DNA of 64,000 nt from Gordoniibacillus kamchatkensis (GCF_000829455.1 NZ_JXAK01000004.1:62001-126000), one strand, 5' to 3'; positions 25,577 to 34,870 are shown, numbered from the stretch's first letter. A program made the numbers and translations. The notes: generated by a model from the sequence alone, not told the origin.

Positions 25577-28282
25577 ATGGTTCCGAGTGTGAATCGGATA
25601 CGGAGGATTTCGTTTCGAAATTTCCTTATGTTGTTTTCCTTGGGGGCTATGCTCGTTTTATTGCTGCTGTTAAGCAGTATTTTATTTTTCAAGATCAAAC
25701 ATTTTATCGAAGAGAAAAAGCAGTTTATCGTCAGCACCAGAATGAATCAAATTTCGTTCGAAATCAATACAAGCTTCAGCAACGTGTATTTTCTGCTTAG
25801 CAATTTGAAGACGAACGAACGGCTGCTGGGCTATATCCAAAGCTTGAGGAGCGGCGATACGAATACGGTCGACAAGTACCGGCTGGCGGTCGATTTCGAA
25901 AAATATTTGTATAACGTCAGACAGGAGAACGCGTTCATCGATAACGTCCTGGTCGTTACTCCGCAAAGCCAGTTCAGCTCCGACCATAAATATTTGGACT
26001 TCAATCTGAACGGCATCCGGGTGCGAAGCGAGCTCGAGAAGGAATCCAATTTCATCCCTCTCGGGAAAGCGCAGGAGCGCATCGTATTGCCAAGCGAACC
26101 TGATCCGGGCAAGGGAGCGGCGAATGCGAGCAAAGAACTGGACCAGCATATGTTTTTTGCTGCAAATATCACCGGCGACGGCGGTGCGGTTGAGGGAGTA
26201 ATCCTGATCTTGCTCGACCCGAATTATTTCAAAGACAAGATCCCCTACAACGAAAACATCACGCTATTCGATGCGAATCGCCACTTGATTTTTAGCGGAG
26301 CGCCAGCCGGCCGGCAACTAAAGGGATTGGAAGTTCATGAAGCGACCGTTCCGTTTAACAATTTCCGGTTGGTCTATGTGGATCGGTTGGATTTTTATCA
26401 CGAGCAGCTTATCCTTATGATCCGTTTGACGATTCTCACCGTCTTGCTGGCCATCGTGGTTTCCTTTATTTCCTCACGAATGATTTCGAACAAGGTGCTC
26501 TATCCCATTTATAAGCTGATCAAGTTGTTTCAATCCTACGATTTTGCCAGAGAGAAATTGAATTATTATAAGGAACTGCACGCCCACCGAAAACAATTTA
26601 ATCTCAGAGACCGGCTTTTGTTTTATTTTATAACGACGATATTGCTGCCGCTTCTCGTTTATATGGCCGTTTTTTATTGGCAATCGTCCAAAATTGCCGC
26701 CGACGATTTGAAGCAGGGCTACTACTCTTTGTTTGAAAAAACGAACAGTCTGTTGGAACACGACATCAATCAGATCGAGGTACTCATTGCCCGCATTTCG
26801 CTCGACAAGACGGTTCAGGACAATCTCTTGGCAAACGATTCGGCCAAGCTGGAAAAACAACTGCTCAGCGAGAACCATTTCCTGGGGCTCAACCGCAATA
26901 CGATCAGCATTTACGATCGTTCGGGTACGCTTATGTTTTCCAATCGGTCGAAGCAAGCCGGGGAAATAGGCCCAGAATTTTACAATAAAATGAAATCGTC
27001 GGGCAGGGTAATCCGTTACAGCTTGTCAAAAGATGATCTCGGCAACGCTATTATCGTTCTTGGGATGCCGATCATTCCGCTGGACAAGTATCCGGAGGTT
27101 GCGGGGTATGTAACAATCGAGTTGGACAGCGGCTATTTTTCCAATCTATATGCCGAGTTCAAGCAGAACGGCAGCGAGGCGTTTATCGCTGATATGGACA
27201 ATCGAATCGTATCGCACCCCATAGTCGGCCAAATCGGAAAGGCGTTGGATTTCCCAATCCCCGATGGAGATTTGCAGCAGGGCGGACCCTATGGGGGATA
27301 TTGGGTATCCGCGAAGAAAATAGCCGGGGTGCCATGGAAATTCGTATCCAGGTACAATTATTCGGATGTGAAGCAGCAGGTCGCAGGTTTGTTTTTGAAC
27401 GATTCGTATCTCGTCTTTCTTATCTTTCTTCTGATGCTTCTATTTGCCTACTACATGTCGCAGCGTATGCTGAAACCGCTGGGCAAGCTGAACTTCATGT
27501 TAAACGAGTACGAGCTTGGGGATGGCCAACGGATGATCGCGGATCATATGTCGGGCATAGACGAAGTGGACTTGCTCGGCCGCAATTTTAATCAAATGAT
27601 CCGCAGAATCGATGAGCTCGTTCATGAAACGATTGTCGCCGGCCAAGAACGGATCAAGCTGGAATACGAAAAGAAAGAAAGCCAAATGATCGCCTTGCAA
27701 TCGCAAATCAATCCGCATTTTCTATACAATACGCTGGACAATCTTATCTACTTGGTTGAGATGAAGGAAGTAGACAAAGCAGTCGATATGATCAGTTCGC
27801 TAAGCAGGCTGTTCCGTTATGTTACGAATCGGGAGCAGACGATCCGGATGCGGGACGAAATCATGTACGCGAAAACGTACGCAGGCATCATGTCTCATCG
27901 ATACGATAATTTTCATTGTGTGTGGCAGATCGATGAGGCAGTGCTGGAATGCAGCACGATGAAGCTGATCTTGCAACCGGTTATCGAGAATGCTATTCAT
28001 CATGGGGCAAGGAGAACAAGGAAGCATGTGACCATCGAAATTGGCTGTCTACTTCGAGGGGACCACATCGAGGTTGTCGTGAAGGATAATGCGACAGGAA
28101 TGCCGGAGGAAGAATTATCGGAAGTCCGCGCCCGGCTGGCAGACCCGGAGATCAGAAAGGCGGGCATTTACAACGTGAATGCGCGCATCAAGCTGAATTT
28201 TGGCGAAGCGTACGGCCTGTACATCGACAGCAAGTACGGGGATGGAACGTCGGTTACTATTGTTTTGCCGGCGCATCCGTAG
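25577..28282 (+). CDS. YesM-type sensor histidine kinase with two tandem membrane sensor modules
   Basis: A 901-residue kinase, much longer than the usual YesM protein of about 600. Membrane segments are predicted near residues 18-40, 277-300, 350-372 and 609-632. The first two and the last two each enclose an extracellular Cache-like domain of about 235 residues. A HAMP-like linker follows, then the His-kinase dimerisation site QINPHFLYNTLDN with H714 and the ATP-binding NAIHHGA region near 805. It should phosphorylate the preceding response regulator. The first module even has a HAMP-like tail (ISNKVLYPIYKLIKLF), as if a second receptor had been inserted in front of a normal kinase. Confidence 0.9.
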   Translation: MVPSVNRIRRISFRNFLMLFSLGAMLVLLLLLSSILFFKIKHFIEEKKQFIVSTRMNQISFEINTSFSNVYFLLSNLKTNERLLGYIQSLRSGDTNTVDKYRLAVDFEKYLYNVRQENAFIDNVLVVTPQSQFSSDHKYLDFNLNGIRVRSELEKESNFIPLGKAQERIVLPSEPDPGKGAANASKELDQHMFFAANITGDGGAVEGVILILLDPNYFKDKIPYNENITLFDANRHLIFSGAPAGRQLKGLEVHEATVPFNNFRLVYVDRLDFYHEQLILMIRLTILTVLLAIVVSFISSRMISNKVLYPIYKLIKLFQSYDFAREKLNYYKELHAHRKQFNLRDRLLFYFITTILLPLLVYMAVFYWQSSKIAADDLKQGYYSLFEKTNSLLEHDINQIEVLIARISLDKTVQDNLLANDSAKLEKQLLSENHFLGLNRNTISIYDRSGTLMFSNRSKQAGEIGPEFYNKMKSSGRVIRYSLSKDDLGNAIIVLGMPIIPLDKYPEVAGYVTIELDSGYFSNLYAEFKQNGSEAFIADMDNRIVSHPIVGQIGKALDFPIPDGDLQQGGPYGGYWVSAKKIAGVPWKFVSRYNYSDVKQQVAGLFLNDSYLVFLIFLLMLLFAYYMSQRMLKPLGKLNFMLNEYELGDGQRMIADHMSGIDEVDLLGRNFNQMIRRIDELVHETIVAGQERIKLEYEKKESQMIALQSQINPHFLYNTLDNLIYLVEMKEVDKAVDMISSLSRLFRYVTNREQTIRMRDEIMYAKTYAGIMSHRYDNFHCVWQIDEAVLECSTMKLILQPVIENAIHHGARRTRKHVTIEIGCLLRGDHIEVVVKDNATGMPEEELSEVRARLADPEIRKAGIYNVNARIKLNFGEAYGLYIDSKYGDGTSVTIVLPAHP

Positions 28283-28354
28283 ACGGAACGGCAACACATT
28301 AAGATTATGCTACAACATCTAAAGATCGTTTCACTTCCGGGCAGCCGCATTTTT

Positions 28355-28379
28355 TATAATGGGTGCGTAAGCGTTTTCC
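28355..28379 (+). promoter_or_regulatory. Candidate -10 box with overlapping cre-like site
   Basis: TATAAT lies at 28355-28360 with only a weak -35 upstream, as expected for a regulator-activated promoter. Six bases downstream, CGTAAGCGTTTTCC (28366-28379) matches the cre consensus at 12 of 14 positions including the central CG. CcpA bound there would block the transcription start of the following transporter operon. Confidence 0.45.
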
Positions 28380-28410
28380 AAAACAAACGAAGGGAGTGAA
28401 CGACTTTCCC

Positions 28411-29361
28411 ATGGACGCCGTTCTTCAACGAGATCAGCAGCATCGTTCCAAACCGCGAAACGAAAACCTAATACGCGCCAAAAAAATGAAAACGCTGTAC
28501 CTCATGATGCTGGTGCCGATGCTGCTGCTGTTTCTTTTTCATTATGTTCCGTTGTACGGCATCCTGGTTGCGTTCAAAAAATTTTCGCCTGGCCTCGGGA
28601 TATGGAAAAGCGAATGGAACCATTTCGAGCATTTCAAAAGCCTATTTCACGATTTCCTGTTTATTCGGGCTTTGAAGAACACGCTCGTGATTAGCGTTTT
28701 GAAGCTGATCGTGGCTTTTCCGGCTCCAATCGTGCTGGCTGTGCTTTTGAATGAAGTCAGGCACGTCATGTTTAAAAAAGTAACGCAATCGATTTCCTAC
28801 TTGCCGCATTTTATGTCTTGGGTCATTCTGGCTTCGATGGTGGGCGAGGTGCTTTCCCCGCAAAGGGGGATCATCAACTTTGTGATTCATTCGCTCGGGG
28901 GGACGCCGATCAACTTTTTGGCGGACAAAAACTTCTTCATTCCGGCCTTGATTGTGACGGATATTTGGAAAGAAATCGGTTGGGGGGCCATTATTTATTT
29001 GGCGGCGATTTCCTCGATCAATCCGGATCTATACGAAGCGGCAGATGTGGACGGAGCAGGCCGGTTTAAGAAAATGATCCATATCACCGTTCCGTCGCTC
29101 GTTCCGATGATCGTCATTTTGTTCATTTTAAGTCTGGGCAACATACTGAATGCGGGCTTCGATCAAATTTTGAACCTGTACAATCCGATGGTGTACGATG
29201 TCGCCGATATTATCGATACGTACGTATACCGCAAAGGCCTTGAGCAGTTCCAGCTCGATTACGCTACGGCTGTCGGATTGTTCAAAAACGTAGTTGGCGT
29301 CGTTTTGATCGTGGGTGCGAACGCGATTATTCGCAGACGAAGCGAGCACGGCATTTGGTAG
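28411..29361 (+). CDS. Carbohydrate ABC transporter permease (LplB type)
   Basis: A 316-residue permease with the LplB signature (LVPMLLLFLFHYVPLYGILVAFKKF), the EAA loop LYEAADVDGAGRFKKMIHITVPSL and the C-terminal RRRSEHGIW. The start is uncertain: the ATG at 28411 is conventional, but a GTG at 28396 is in frame and GGGAG lies between them. It is the first gene of a transporter operon placed directly after the YesN/YesM pair and before sialidase-like genes. Confidence 0.9.
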   Translation: MDAVLQRDQQHRSKPRNENLIRAKKMKTLYLMMLVPMLLLFLFHYVPLYGILVAFKKFSPGLGIWKSEWNHFEHFKSLFHDFLFIRALKNTLVISVLKLIVAFPAPIVLAVLLNEVRHVMFKKVTQSISYLPHFMSWVILASMVGEVLSPQRGIINFVIHSLGGTPINFLADKNFFIPALIVTDIWKEIGWGAIIYLAAISSINPDLYEAADVDGAGRFKKMIHITVPSLVPMIVILFILSLGNILNAGFDQILNLYNPMVYDVADIIDTYVYRKGLEQFQLDYATAVGLFKNVVGVVLIVGANAIIRRRSEHGIW

Positions 29362-29380
29362 AAACGGGGGGACAACAGCT

Positions 29381-30253
29381 GTGCGCAAAAAAAGCTTTCC
29401 TTTATTCGACACCTTGAACGTCACTTTCCTCAGCCTGTTTTCGCTGGCCGTCCTGTATCCGTTCTGGCAGACGCTCGTGCTCTCCTTCTCGGATGCAAAT
29501 AACGCTTCGACACTCGGATTCCATCTTTGGCCCGACCAATGGGTGACGGATGCTTATCAGTTTGTGTTTACGTTTCAAAATATTATGGTTGCTTATTCCA
29601 ACACCATCATAAGGACGGTTATCGGCACCGCGCTCATCGTTACGTGCACGCTTCTCACGGCTTATCCGCTATCCAAGAAGGATTTGCCGTACCGCAACTA
29701 TTTCACGGCCTTTTTCCTGATCGCCATGTTTTTCTCCGGAGGACTTATTCCGAACTACTTGCTCATCAAAAGCCTGGGCCTGCTCGATAATCGTCTCGCG
29801 CTTATTTTGCCGGGGGCGGTCAACGTCTTCTCGATCATTATTATGCGCAACTATTTGATGACGATCGACAAGGGGCTCGAAGAGTCGGCGTTTATGGACG
29901 GAGCGGGCTATTTCAAAATTTTGACCAGCATCGTGATCCCGTTGTCCAAGCCGGTCATAGCGACGGTGGCGCTGTGGGCGGCGGTCGGCCATTGGAACGC
30001 ATGGTTCGATGCGATGATTTACATCCGCGATCCGTCCAAGACGGTGCTGCAGATGGTCGTCAGGCAAATGATGGTCGCCCTCGATTTGTCGCAGACGCAG
30101 TTCGGCGGCGGCGGCATGTCGAATGCCAACTTGCTGCTCAGCAACGTGCGCGCGGCTACCGTCATGATTTCCATCGGCCCGATCATTCTCATTTATCCGT
30201 TCGCACAAAAGTATTTCATCAAAGGGATTATGATCGGTTCGTTAAAAGGATAA
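29381..30253 (+). CDS. Carbohydrate ABC transporter permease (YtcP/AraQ type)
   Basis: A 290-residue permease with the EAA loop GLEESAFMDGAGYFKILTSIVIPLS and the C-terminal YFIKGIMIGSLKG. The GTG at 29381 follows GGGGGG by nine bases and avoids overlap with the previous gene; an upstream ATG at 29315 lies inside it. It pairs with the LplB-type protein encoded upstream. Confidence 0.9.
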   Translation: MRKKSFPLFDTLNVTFLSLFSLAVLYPFWQTLVLSFSDANNASTLGFHLWPDQWVTDAYQFVFTFQNIMVAYSNTIIRTVIGTALIVTCTLLTAYPLSKKDLPYRNYFTAFFLIAMFFSGGLIPNYLLIKSLGLLDNRLALILPGAVNVFSIIIMRNYLMTIDKGLEESAFMDGAGYFKILTSIVIPLSKPVIATVALWAAVGHWNAWFDAMIYIRDPSKTVLQMVVRQMMVALDLSQTQFGGGGMSNANLLLSNVRAATVMISIGPIILIYPFAQKYFIKGIMIGSLKG

Positions 30254-30274
30254 ACAAGGGGAGGCATAATCCAT

Positions 30275-32011
30275 ATGCAGAAACGCTTCAATGTCTTATT
30301 GTCGGCCGCGCTCGCCGGGTCGCTAGTTCTAGCCATGGTTGGATGCAGCAGCGAGAGCAAGACCGGTACAGGCACGACCGGCTCCAAGTCCGAGAGCCAA
30401 AAGCAAGGAGATCAGCAGTCGGGGCTGCCGGCACCCGGAGATTTTTCCAAAAAGCTTGATTTGAAGCTTTCCGGCGCCTTCACAAGAGGGAAAATCGAAG
30501 ACGGAAACTGGGTGCAAAAAAAGCTTGAAGAGAAGTACAATATCAAAATTTCCAACGTGAAGGTGGATACGTGGAACAAAGACCAGGTGCAGCTGATGAT
30601 CGCCGCCGGCGATTTGCCGGATACGTTTGCCTTTAACGGCGGAACGCTGTCGGCGCTGGAATATTACGAAAACGGCCTGACAAGAACGATCCCGAAGGAC
30701 ATGCTGAAAAAATACGCGCCTCTTTACTCGAAAATGCTGGATGAAAATCCGCCCGGCTGGGAAATGAATGTGGCGCCGGGCAAAAAGGACGAATATTTGG
30801 CTCTCGTCGGGTATCAGGGGCATACCAAAAATTTAATTTGGGCTCCGACCTTCCGTCTCGATTGGCTCGAGAAGCTGGGGATCAAGCCGCCGGGCGACAT
30901 GAAGCCTATCGGCACAAGCGGCGGCCTGGAACGGATCTACTTCACGGACAAAGCTTATACGCTGGAAGAAACCGAGAACATTTTGAAGGCGTTTACGTTT
31001 AACGATCCGGACGGCAACGGCAAGAACGATACGTACGGCATGCTTCCGTTCAATAATAATTTCTCGAACTGGGCGGCCACACTGCTCGGCGCCTACGGGG
31101 CAGCGAGCGGGTACAATCTGGAGGAGAACGGGAAGCTGGTAGCTGCCGAAATATCCCAGAAGTACAAAGACTTTTTGAAAATGATGGCAAGATGGAACAA
31201 AGAAGGCCTGCTCGATCCGGAGTGGACGACGATCGACGTGAACAAGAGCTGGGAGAAGTACAAGCTCGGGAAGACCGGTTATTATCCGGCGCAGCCCGCT
31301 TATGTCGGTATGGACGCTTGGACGAAAGGACGCGCTCCGGCGAACCTTGTGGAGAAGGATCCGGGCGTTAAATTGCTCGTGACCGCGCCGGAGATCGGCC
31401 CGAACGGGCAGCAAGGGGAAGGCGCCTTTACCCCGGTCAACCGGCTGGGCGACGCTTTCTACATTTCCAAAAAGGTGACGGATGAGCAGCTGGCGCGTAT
31501 TCTGCAAATTTTCGACTATATTAACTTTGACGACGATTCCCGCTGGACTCTTTATGGAGAAATCGGCACTCATTCCACTTGGCAGGGAACTCCGGAAAAA
31601 TCGGAAATTAAGGTCAAGCCGGAATATCCGGATATGGAAGGGAATATGGGCTTCTGGGCGTACAACTTCCGGTCGTACGATGACAAACGGGCGTCCTATC
31701 AGACATCCGAAGCGACTACGAAGCTCAAGACCGAATTTTTCGGCAGACCGGATGTGCTGCAGAAGATGGAGATCAGACCTTTTAGATACGATTTGATGAA
31801 CCAAACGAAATCTGCCGAGCTGAACAAAAAATATAAAGGCCAATTGGACACGATCGTGAACGAGTTCCGGATGAAGGCCATCGTCGGGCAAATCGATATC
31901 GACAAAGAATGGGACAAATACGTGCAAAACTATTTGAACAGCGGCGGCAAAGAAATTTTGGCCGAACTGGAGAAAGCGCCGAAAGTTGCCGATCTGCTAA
32001 GCAAAAAATAA
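30275..32011 (+). CDS. Sugar ABC transporter substrate-binding lipoprotein (LplA type)
   Basis: A 578-residue extracellular binding protein with a lipoprotein signal peptide ending in LAMVGC, a serine/threonine/glycine-rich tether, and an LplA-like fold (AAGDLPDTFAFNGGTLSALEYYENG, DPDGNGKNDTYGML). AGGGGAGG precedes the ATG. It completes the second LplB/YtcP importer. The downstream sialidase gene and the upstream nan genes suggest a sialylated ligand, which is an inference from context. Confidence 0.9.
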   Translation: MQKRFNVLLSAALAGSLVLAMVGCSSESKTGTGTTGSKSESQKQGDQQSGLPAPGDFSKKLDLKLSGAFTRGKIEDGNWVQKKLEEKYNIKISNVKVDTWNKDQVQLMIAAGDLPDTFAFNGGTLSALEYYENGLTRTIPKDMLKKYAPLYSKMLDENPPGWEMNVAPGKKDEYLALVGYQGHTKNLIWAPTFRLDWLEKLGIKPPGDMKPIGTSGGLERIYFTDKAYTLEETENILKAFTFNDPDGNGKNDTYGMLPFNNNFSNWAATLLGAYGAASGYNLEENGKLVAAEISQKYKDFLKMMARWNKEGLLDPEWTTIDVNKSWEKYKLGKTGYYPAQPAYVGMDAWTKGRAPANLVEKDPGVKLLVTAPEIGPNGQQGEGAFTPVNRLGDAFYISKKVTDEQLARILQIFDYINFDDDSRWTLYGEIGTHSTWQGTPEKSEIKVKPEYPDMEGNMGFWAYNFRSYDDKRASYQTSEATTKLKTEFFGRPDVLQKMEIRPFRYDLMNQTKSAELNKKYKGQLDTIVNEFRMKAIVGQIDIDKEWDKYVQNYLNSGGKEILAELEKAPKVADLLSKK

Positions 32012-32018
32012 CGATGGG

Positions 32019-33377
32019 ATGTTGGTGCAGGCAATGAACAAAAGCGAAGCAATCGCGCTCTTTTCCCCCGGCTTGGCCGGATCGGCGGCCTATCGGATTC
32101 CTTCCATGATTACGACGGTCAATGGAACGATCATCGCCGGCATCGATGCGCGAATCAGCGATATGCGGGACAACCCGAACAAAATCAATACTGTTATTCG
32201 CCGCAGCGCCGACAACGGTCTAACGTGGAGCGATGTGCAGCAGCTTGTTGCGTATCCCGGCGAAGGGCTGGACGGGGCGGCGGCGATCGACACCGCTTTG
32301 CTGCAGGATGAGCAGACGGGCACGATCTGGATGCTGTTTTCGCATACCCCCGGCGGCATCGGCTTATGGTCGGCCGAAGAAGGAACAGGCTTTGACGCAA
32401 AGGGCAACAGGCTGCTGTATGACAGCTTCGGCGGTGTGTACAGCCTGCAACCGGACGGGCGCGTCACCGATGGCGAAGGGCGCGCAACCCCTTATATGGT
32501 TGATGGCGAGGGGAACGTCACTATCGAAGGAAACAGCAAAGGAAACATCTTCTTGAAAAAGGGCGCGCATCCCGAAGAAAGCTTGCTTGAAGCCCGAACC
32601 TCCTTTTTGCAAATCATCAAAAGCGACGACGACGGACGAACCTGGTCGAAGCCGATCGAATTGAATCCGATGGTGAAGGAAGCCTGGATGAAGTTTATCG
32701 GAGCCGGCCCGGGCAGAGGCATTCAGCTGAAACACGGCGCATTTCGCGGAAGGCTTGCGTTTCCGATCTATTTCTCGAACCGCAGTGGCAAAATGTCCTG
32801 CGCCGTCATCTACAGCGACGACCACGGAGCAACGTGGCGGAGAGGCGCATCCCCCAACGACGGCAGGATATTTGGCGGACAAACGGTCGATGCCGAGTCG
32901 CTGCAAGCGGATGGCGGTGATTTGACCGAATCGCAGCTGATCGAGCTGCCGGATGGCGAGCTTCGGGTCTATATGCGCAACCATGCCGGGCTGCAGCGAA
33001 CCGCAGTCGCTGCAAGCAAGGATGGCGGTCAAACCTGGGGAGAAGTGGAATACGATCAGGAACTGATCGATCCCGTCTGCCAATCCAGCGTAATTGTTTA
33101 TCCGCATATGGACGACGGGAAGACGAGAGTGCTGTTCGCCAATCCGGCGGATCCGGAAAAGCGCGTGAACGGCACGGTCAGGCTGAGCGAAGACGGCGGC
33201 CGCACATGGAAATACGCCAAGCAAATTTACGACGGCCCCTTCTCCTACTGCTGTTTGACGGTACTTTCGGATGGCGGCATTGCGCTGCTCTATGAATGTG
33301 ATTTCAGCTTTTCGGAAAATAAACCGATTACGGTCGAGTTTACCAAGTTTTCGCTCGAGTGGCTTATGTCTGGCTGA
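32019..33377 (+). CDS. Sialidase (GH33, BNR repeats), no signal peptide
   Basis: A 452-residue six-bladed propeller protein. It has the sialidase YRIP motif at residues 25-28 (R26 would bind the sialate carboxylate), the following aspartate in AGIDARISDMRD, and five Asp-box repeats (SADNGLTW, SDDDGRTW, SDDHGATW, SKDGGQTW, SEDGGRTW). It should release or rearrange terminal sialic acid. No secretion signal is visible, unlike most bacterial sialidases, so it probably acts on imported glycans. The ATG at 32019 is used; an ATG at 32034 is also possible. With a NanY-like enzyme nearby, a 2,7-anhydro-forming (intramolecular trans-) sialidase is a possibility. Confidence 0.85.
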   Translation: MLVQAMNKSEAIALFSPGLAGSAAYRIPSMITTVNGTIIAGIDARISDMRDNPNKINTVIRRSADNGLTWSDVQQLVAYPGEGLDGAAAIDTALLQDEQTGTIWMLFSHTPGGIGLWSAEEGTGFDAKGNRLLYDSFGGVYSLQPDGRVTDGEGRATPYMVDGEGNVTIEGNSKGNIFLKKGAHPEESLLEARTSFLQIIKSDDDGRTWSKPIELNPMVKEAWMKFIGAGPGRGIQLKHGAFRGRLAFPIYFSNRSGKMSCAVIYSDDHGATWRRGASPNDGRIFGGQTVDAESLQADGGDLTESQLIELPDGELRVYMRNHAGLQRTAVAASKDGGQTWGEVEYDQELIDPVCQSSVIVYPHMDDGKTRVLFANPADPEKRVNGTVRLSEDGGRTWKYAKQIYDGPFSYCCLTVLSDGGIALLYECDFSFSENKPITVEFTKFSLEWLMSG

Positions 33378-33441
33378 CATAAAATTGCGGGGCCGGGGAT
33401 CCGATGGTCCCCGTCTTCTTTCTCACGGGAGGCGTTATCTT

Positions 33442-34506
33442 ATGGCTATCGAACAATTTGTCGTCAGCAGAGACGATTCCATTTACGAGGCATTTCCCGC
33501 CCTTACGTTGACGGAAAAAAGAAAACTCATTTGTGTATTTACGGAGTGCACGCGGCATACGGACCGGACTTTTACGCGTATCGTCTATAAAGAAAGCCAT
33601 GACCGCGGCAGAACATGGGGCGGGAAAATCGCCTTAACCGAAGGAACGGCAAATCTCGATTACTTCTACGATTGCTGCAGTATTGCGCGGCTCAAAGACA
33701 ACAGGCTGGTGATCGTCGCGAACCGGATATTCAAAGATGCGGAGGATACGAACCGGGGTTATTTTCACGAAGCTGTTAACGATCTGTACATCGGGACTCC
33801 GGAAGGCGAGTCGTGGGCAGGACCGATTCCTACTCCGGTGCGGGGAATCGTGCCGGATACATTGTGCGAACTGCCTTCGGGAAGGTGGCTATTGTCGGCG
33901 CATTGGAAAAGCAAAGCGCACGGGTACTTGGAGCAGATGCTTTGGTATACGGATAATGAGGGCGCGGATTGGACGGGGCCGATAACGGTCGCCAGCCAGG
34001 AGGGTTTGCATTTATGCGAGGCGTCGATCCTGGCGCTGCCCGATCAAACGCTCGTCGCATTTTTGCGCGAAAATTCGAACGAAGGCCGGGACGGTTACAA
34101 AGCGATTTCGAGAGATGGCGGCGAAACGTGGGAAGGCCCAATCCGGATGCCGCTGCCGGGCTGTCATCGCCCTGTGGCGCGATTGCTGCAGAGCGGGCAT
34201 GTGATGATGACGCATCGATTTTACCAAGGCGGGCCTGCCGGCTACGGAACGAACCAAAATCTCTTTGCCGCCTATATGGATATGAATACCGTCTTGGCGA
34301 CCGACTATAAGAAACAATGGATCCGGGTGCTGCCGATCGATTACGACCGCTCGCCGCTTGCCGACAACGGCTATTCCGGCTGGGTTCAATTTGACGACGG
34401 CGAAATCTACGTTGTGCAGTACATTGCGGACGACTCGCCGAACTGCCAAATTCGGGGCTACAGCTTGCGGGAGGACGCCTTTCTGCTTCCGGAACTTCCA
34501 AGATGA
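33442..34506 (+). CDS. BNR-repeat sialidase-fold protein, function uncertain
   Basis: A 354-residue propeller protein related to sialidases. Asp-box-like repeats are visible (SHDRGRTW, TDNEGADW, SRDGGETW), but the N-terminal motif that carries the essential arginine in true sialidases reads YEAFP instead of YRIP. It may therefore be an acyl- or carbohydrate-active relative rather than an active sialidase. CACGGGAGG lies ten bases before the ATG at 33442, and no signal peptide is present. It is the last gene of the transporter/sialidase operon and a terminator follows. Confidence 0.75.
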   Translation: MAIEQFVVSRDDSIYEAFPALTLTEKRKLICVFTECTRHTDRTFTRIVYKESHDRGRTWGGKIALTEGTANLDYFYDCCSIARLKDNRLVIVANRIFKDAEDTNRGYFHEAVNDLYIGTPEGESWAGPIPTPVRGIVPDTLCELPSGRWLLSAHWKSKAHGYLEQMLWYTDNEGADWTGPITVASQEGLHLCEASILALPDQTLVAFLRENSNEGRDGYKAISRDGGETWEGPIRMPLPGCHRPVARLLQSGHVMMTHRFYQGGPAGYGTNQNLFAAYMDMNTVLATDYKKQWIRVLPIDYDRSPLADNGYSGWVQFDDGEIYVVQYIADDSPNCQIRGYSLREDAFLLPELPR

Positions 34507-34588
34507 ACGGGGAGTGAAGGCTGAAAGGCTCGAAATGCTTACGAAGATTCAAACATGATAAAGGGATAACAAACGAAAAGCGACTTAC

Positions 34589-34630
34589 ATAACGGAGCAG
34601 CGCGGATTCGCGGCTCCGTTATTTTTATTT
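34589..34630 (+). terminator. Rho-independent terminator
   Basis: ATAACGGAGC (34589-34598) pairs with GCTCCGTTAT (34613-34622), with inner CGCG pairing, followed by TTTTTATTT. Confidence 0.8.
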
Positions 34631-34633
34631 CGC

Positions 34634-34820
34634 ATGTGTCATTTTGGACGATGAAATTGCGTTGATCGTTCATGATTGCAGGCAATTGGTCATTATTGAT
34701 CCCGCCATGAAAGCACTTTCAGATCGGTCGAAAATGACACATCGCCGCTTGTCAGAGCCGCCTGCCGGGAAGCGCAAAGCCTTGAGGTTATGCGCTTTCA
34801 AAGCATTCACAAAATGACAT
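34634..34820. repeat. Three copies of an AAAATGACA element
   Basis: ATGTGTCATTTT (34634-34645) is the exact reverse complement of AAAATGACACAT (34731-34742). A third, shorter copy AAAATGACAT lies at 34811-34820. Inverted and repeated sites of this kind in front of an operon suggest binding of a dimeric regulator such as an AraC or YesN protein. No gene explains them. Confidence 0.5.
34708..34721. promoter_or_regulatory. cre-like palindrome, same as at 16059
   Basis: TGAAAGCACTTTCA, identical over 14 bases to the site before the sulfatase operon. It matches the CcpA consensus except for the central A. Confidence 0.5.
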
Positions 34821-34856
34821 ATTTACGAAGCTTGCCCGAACCGGATATCGTAACTG

Positions 34857-34870
34857 TGTAAGCGTTAGCA
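34857..34870 (+). promoter_or_regulatory. cre site candidate upstream of the third transporter operon
   Basis: TGTAAGCGTTAGCA matches the cre consensus at 13 of 14 positions with an intact CG centre, about 95 bases before the first permease start. It would put this operon under CcpA control. Confidence 0.55.
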
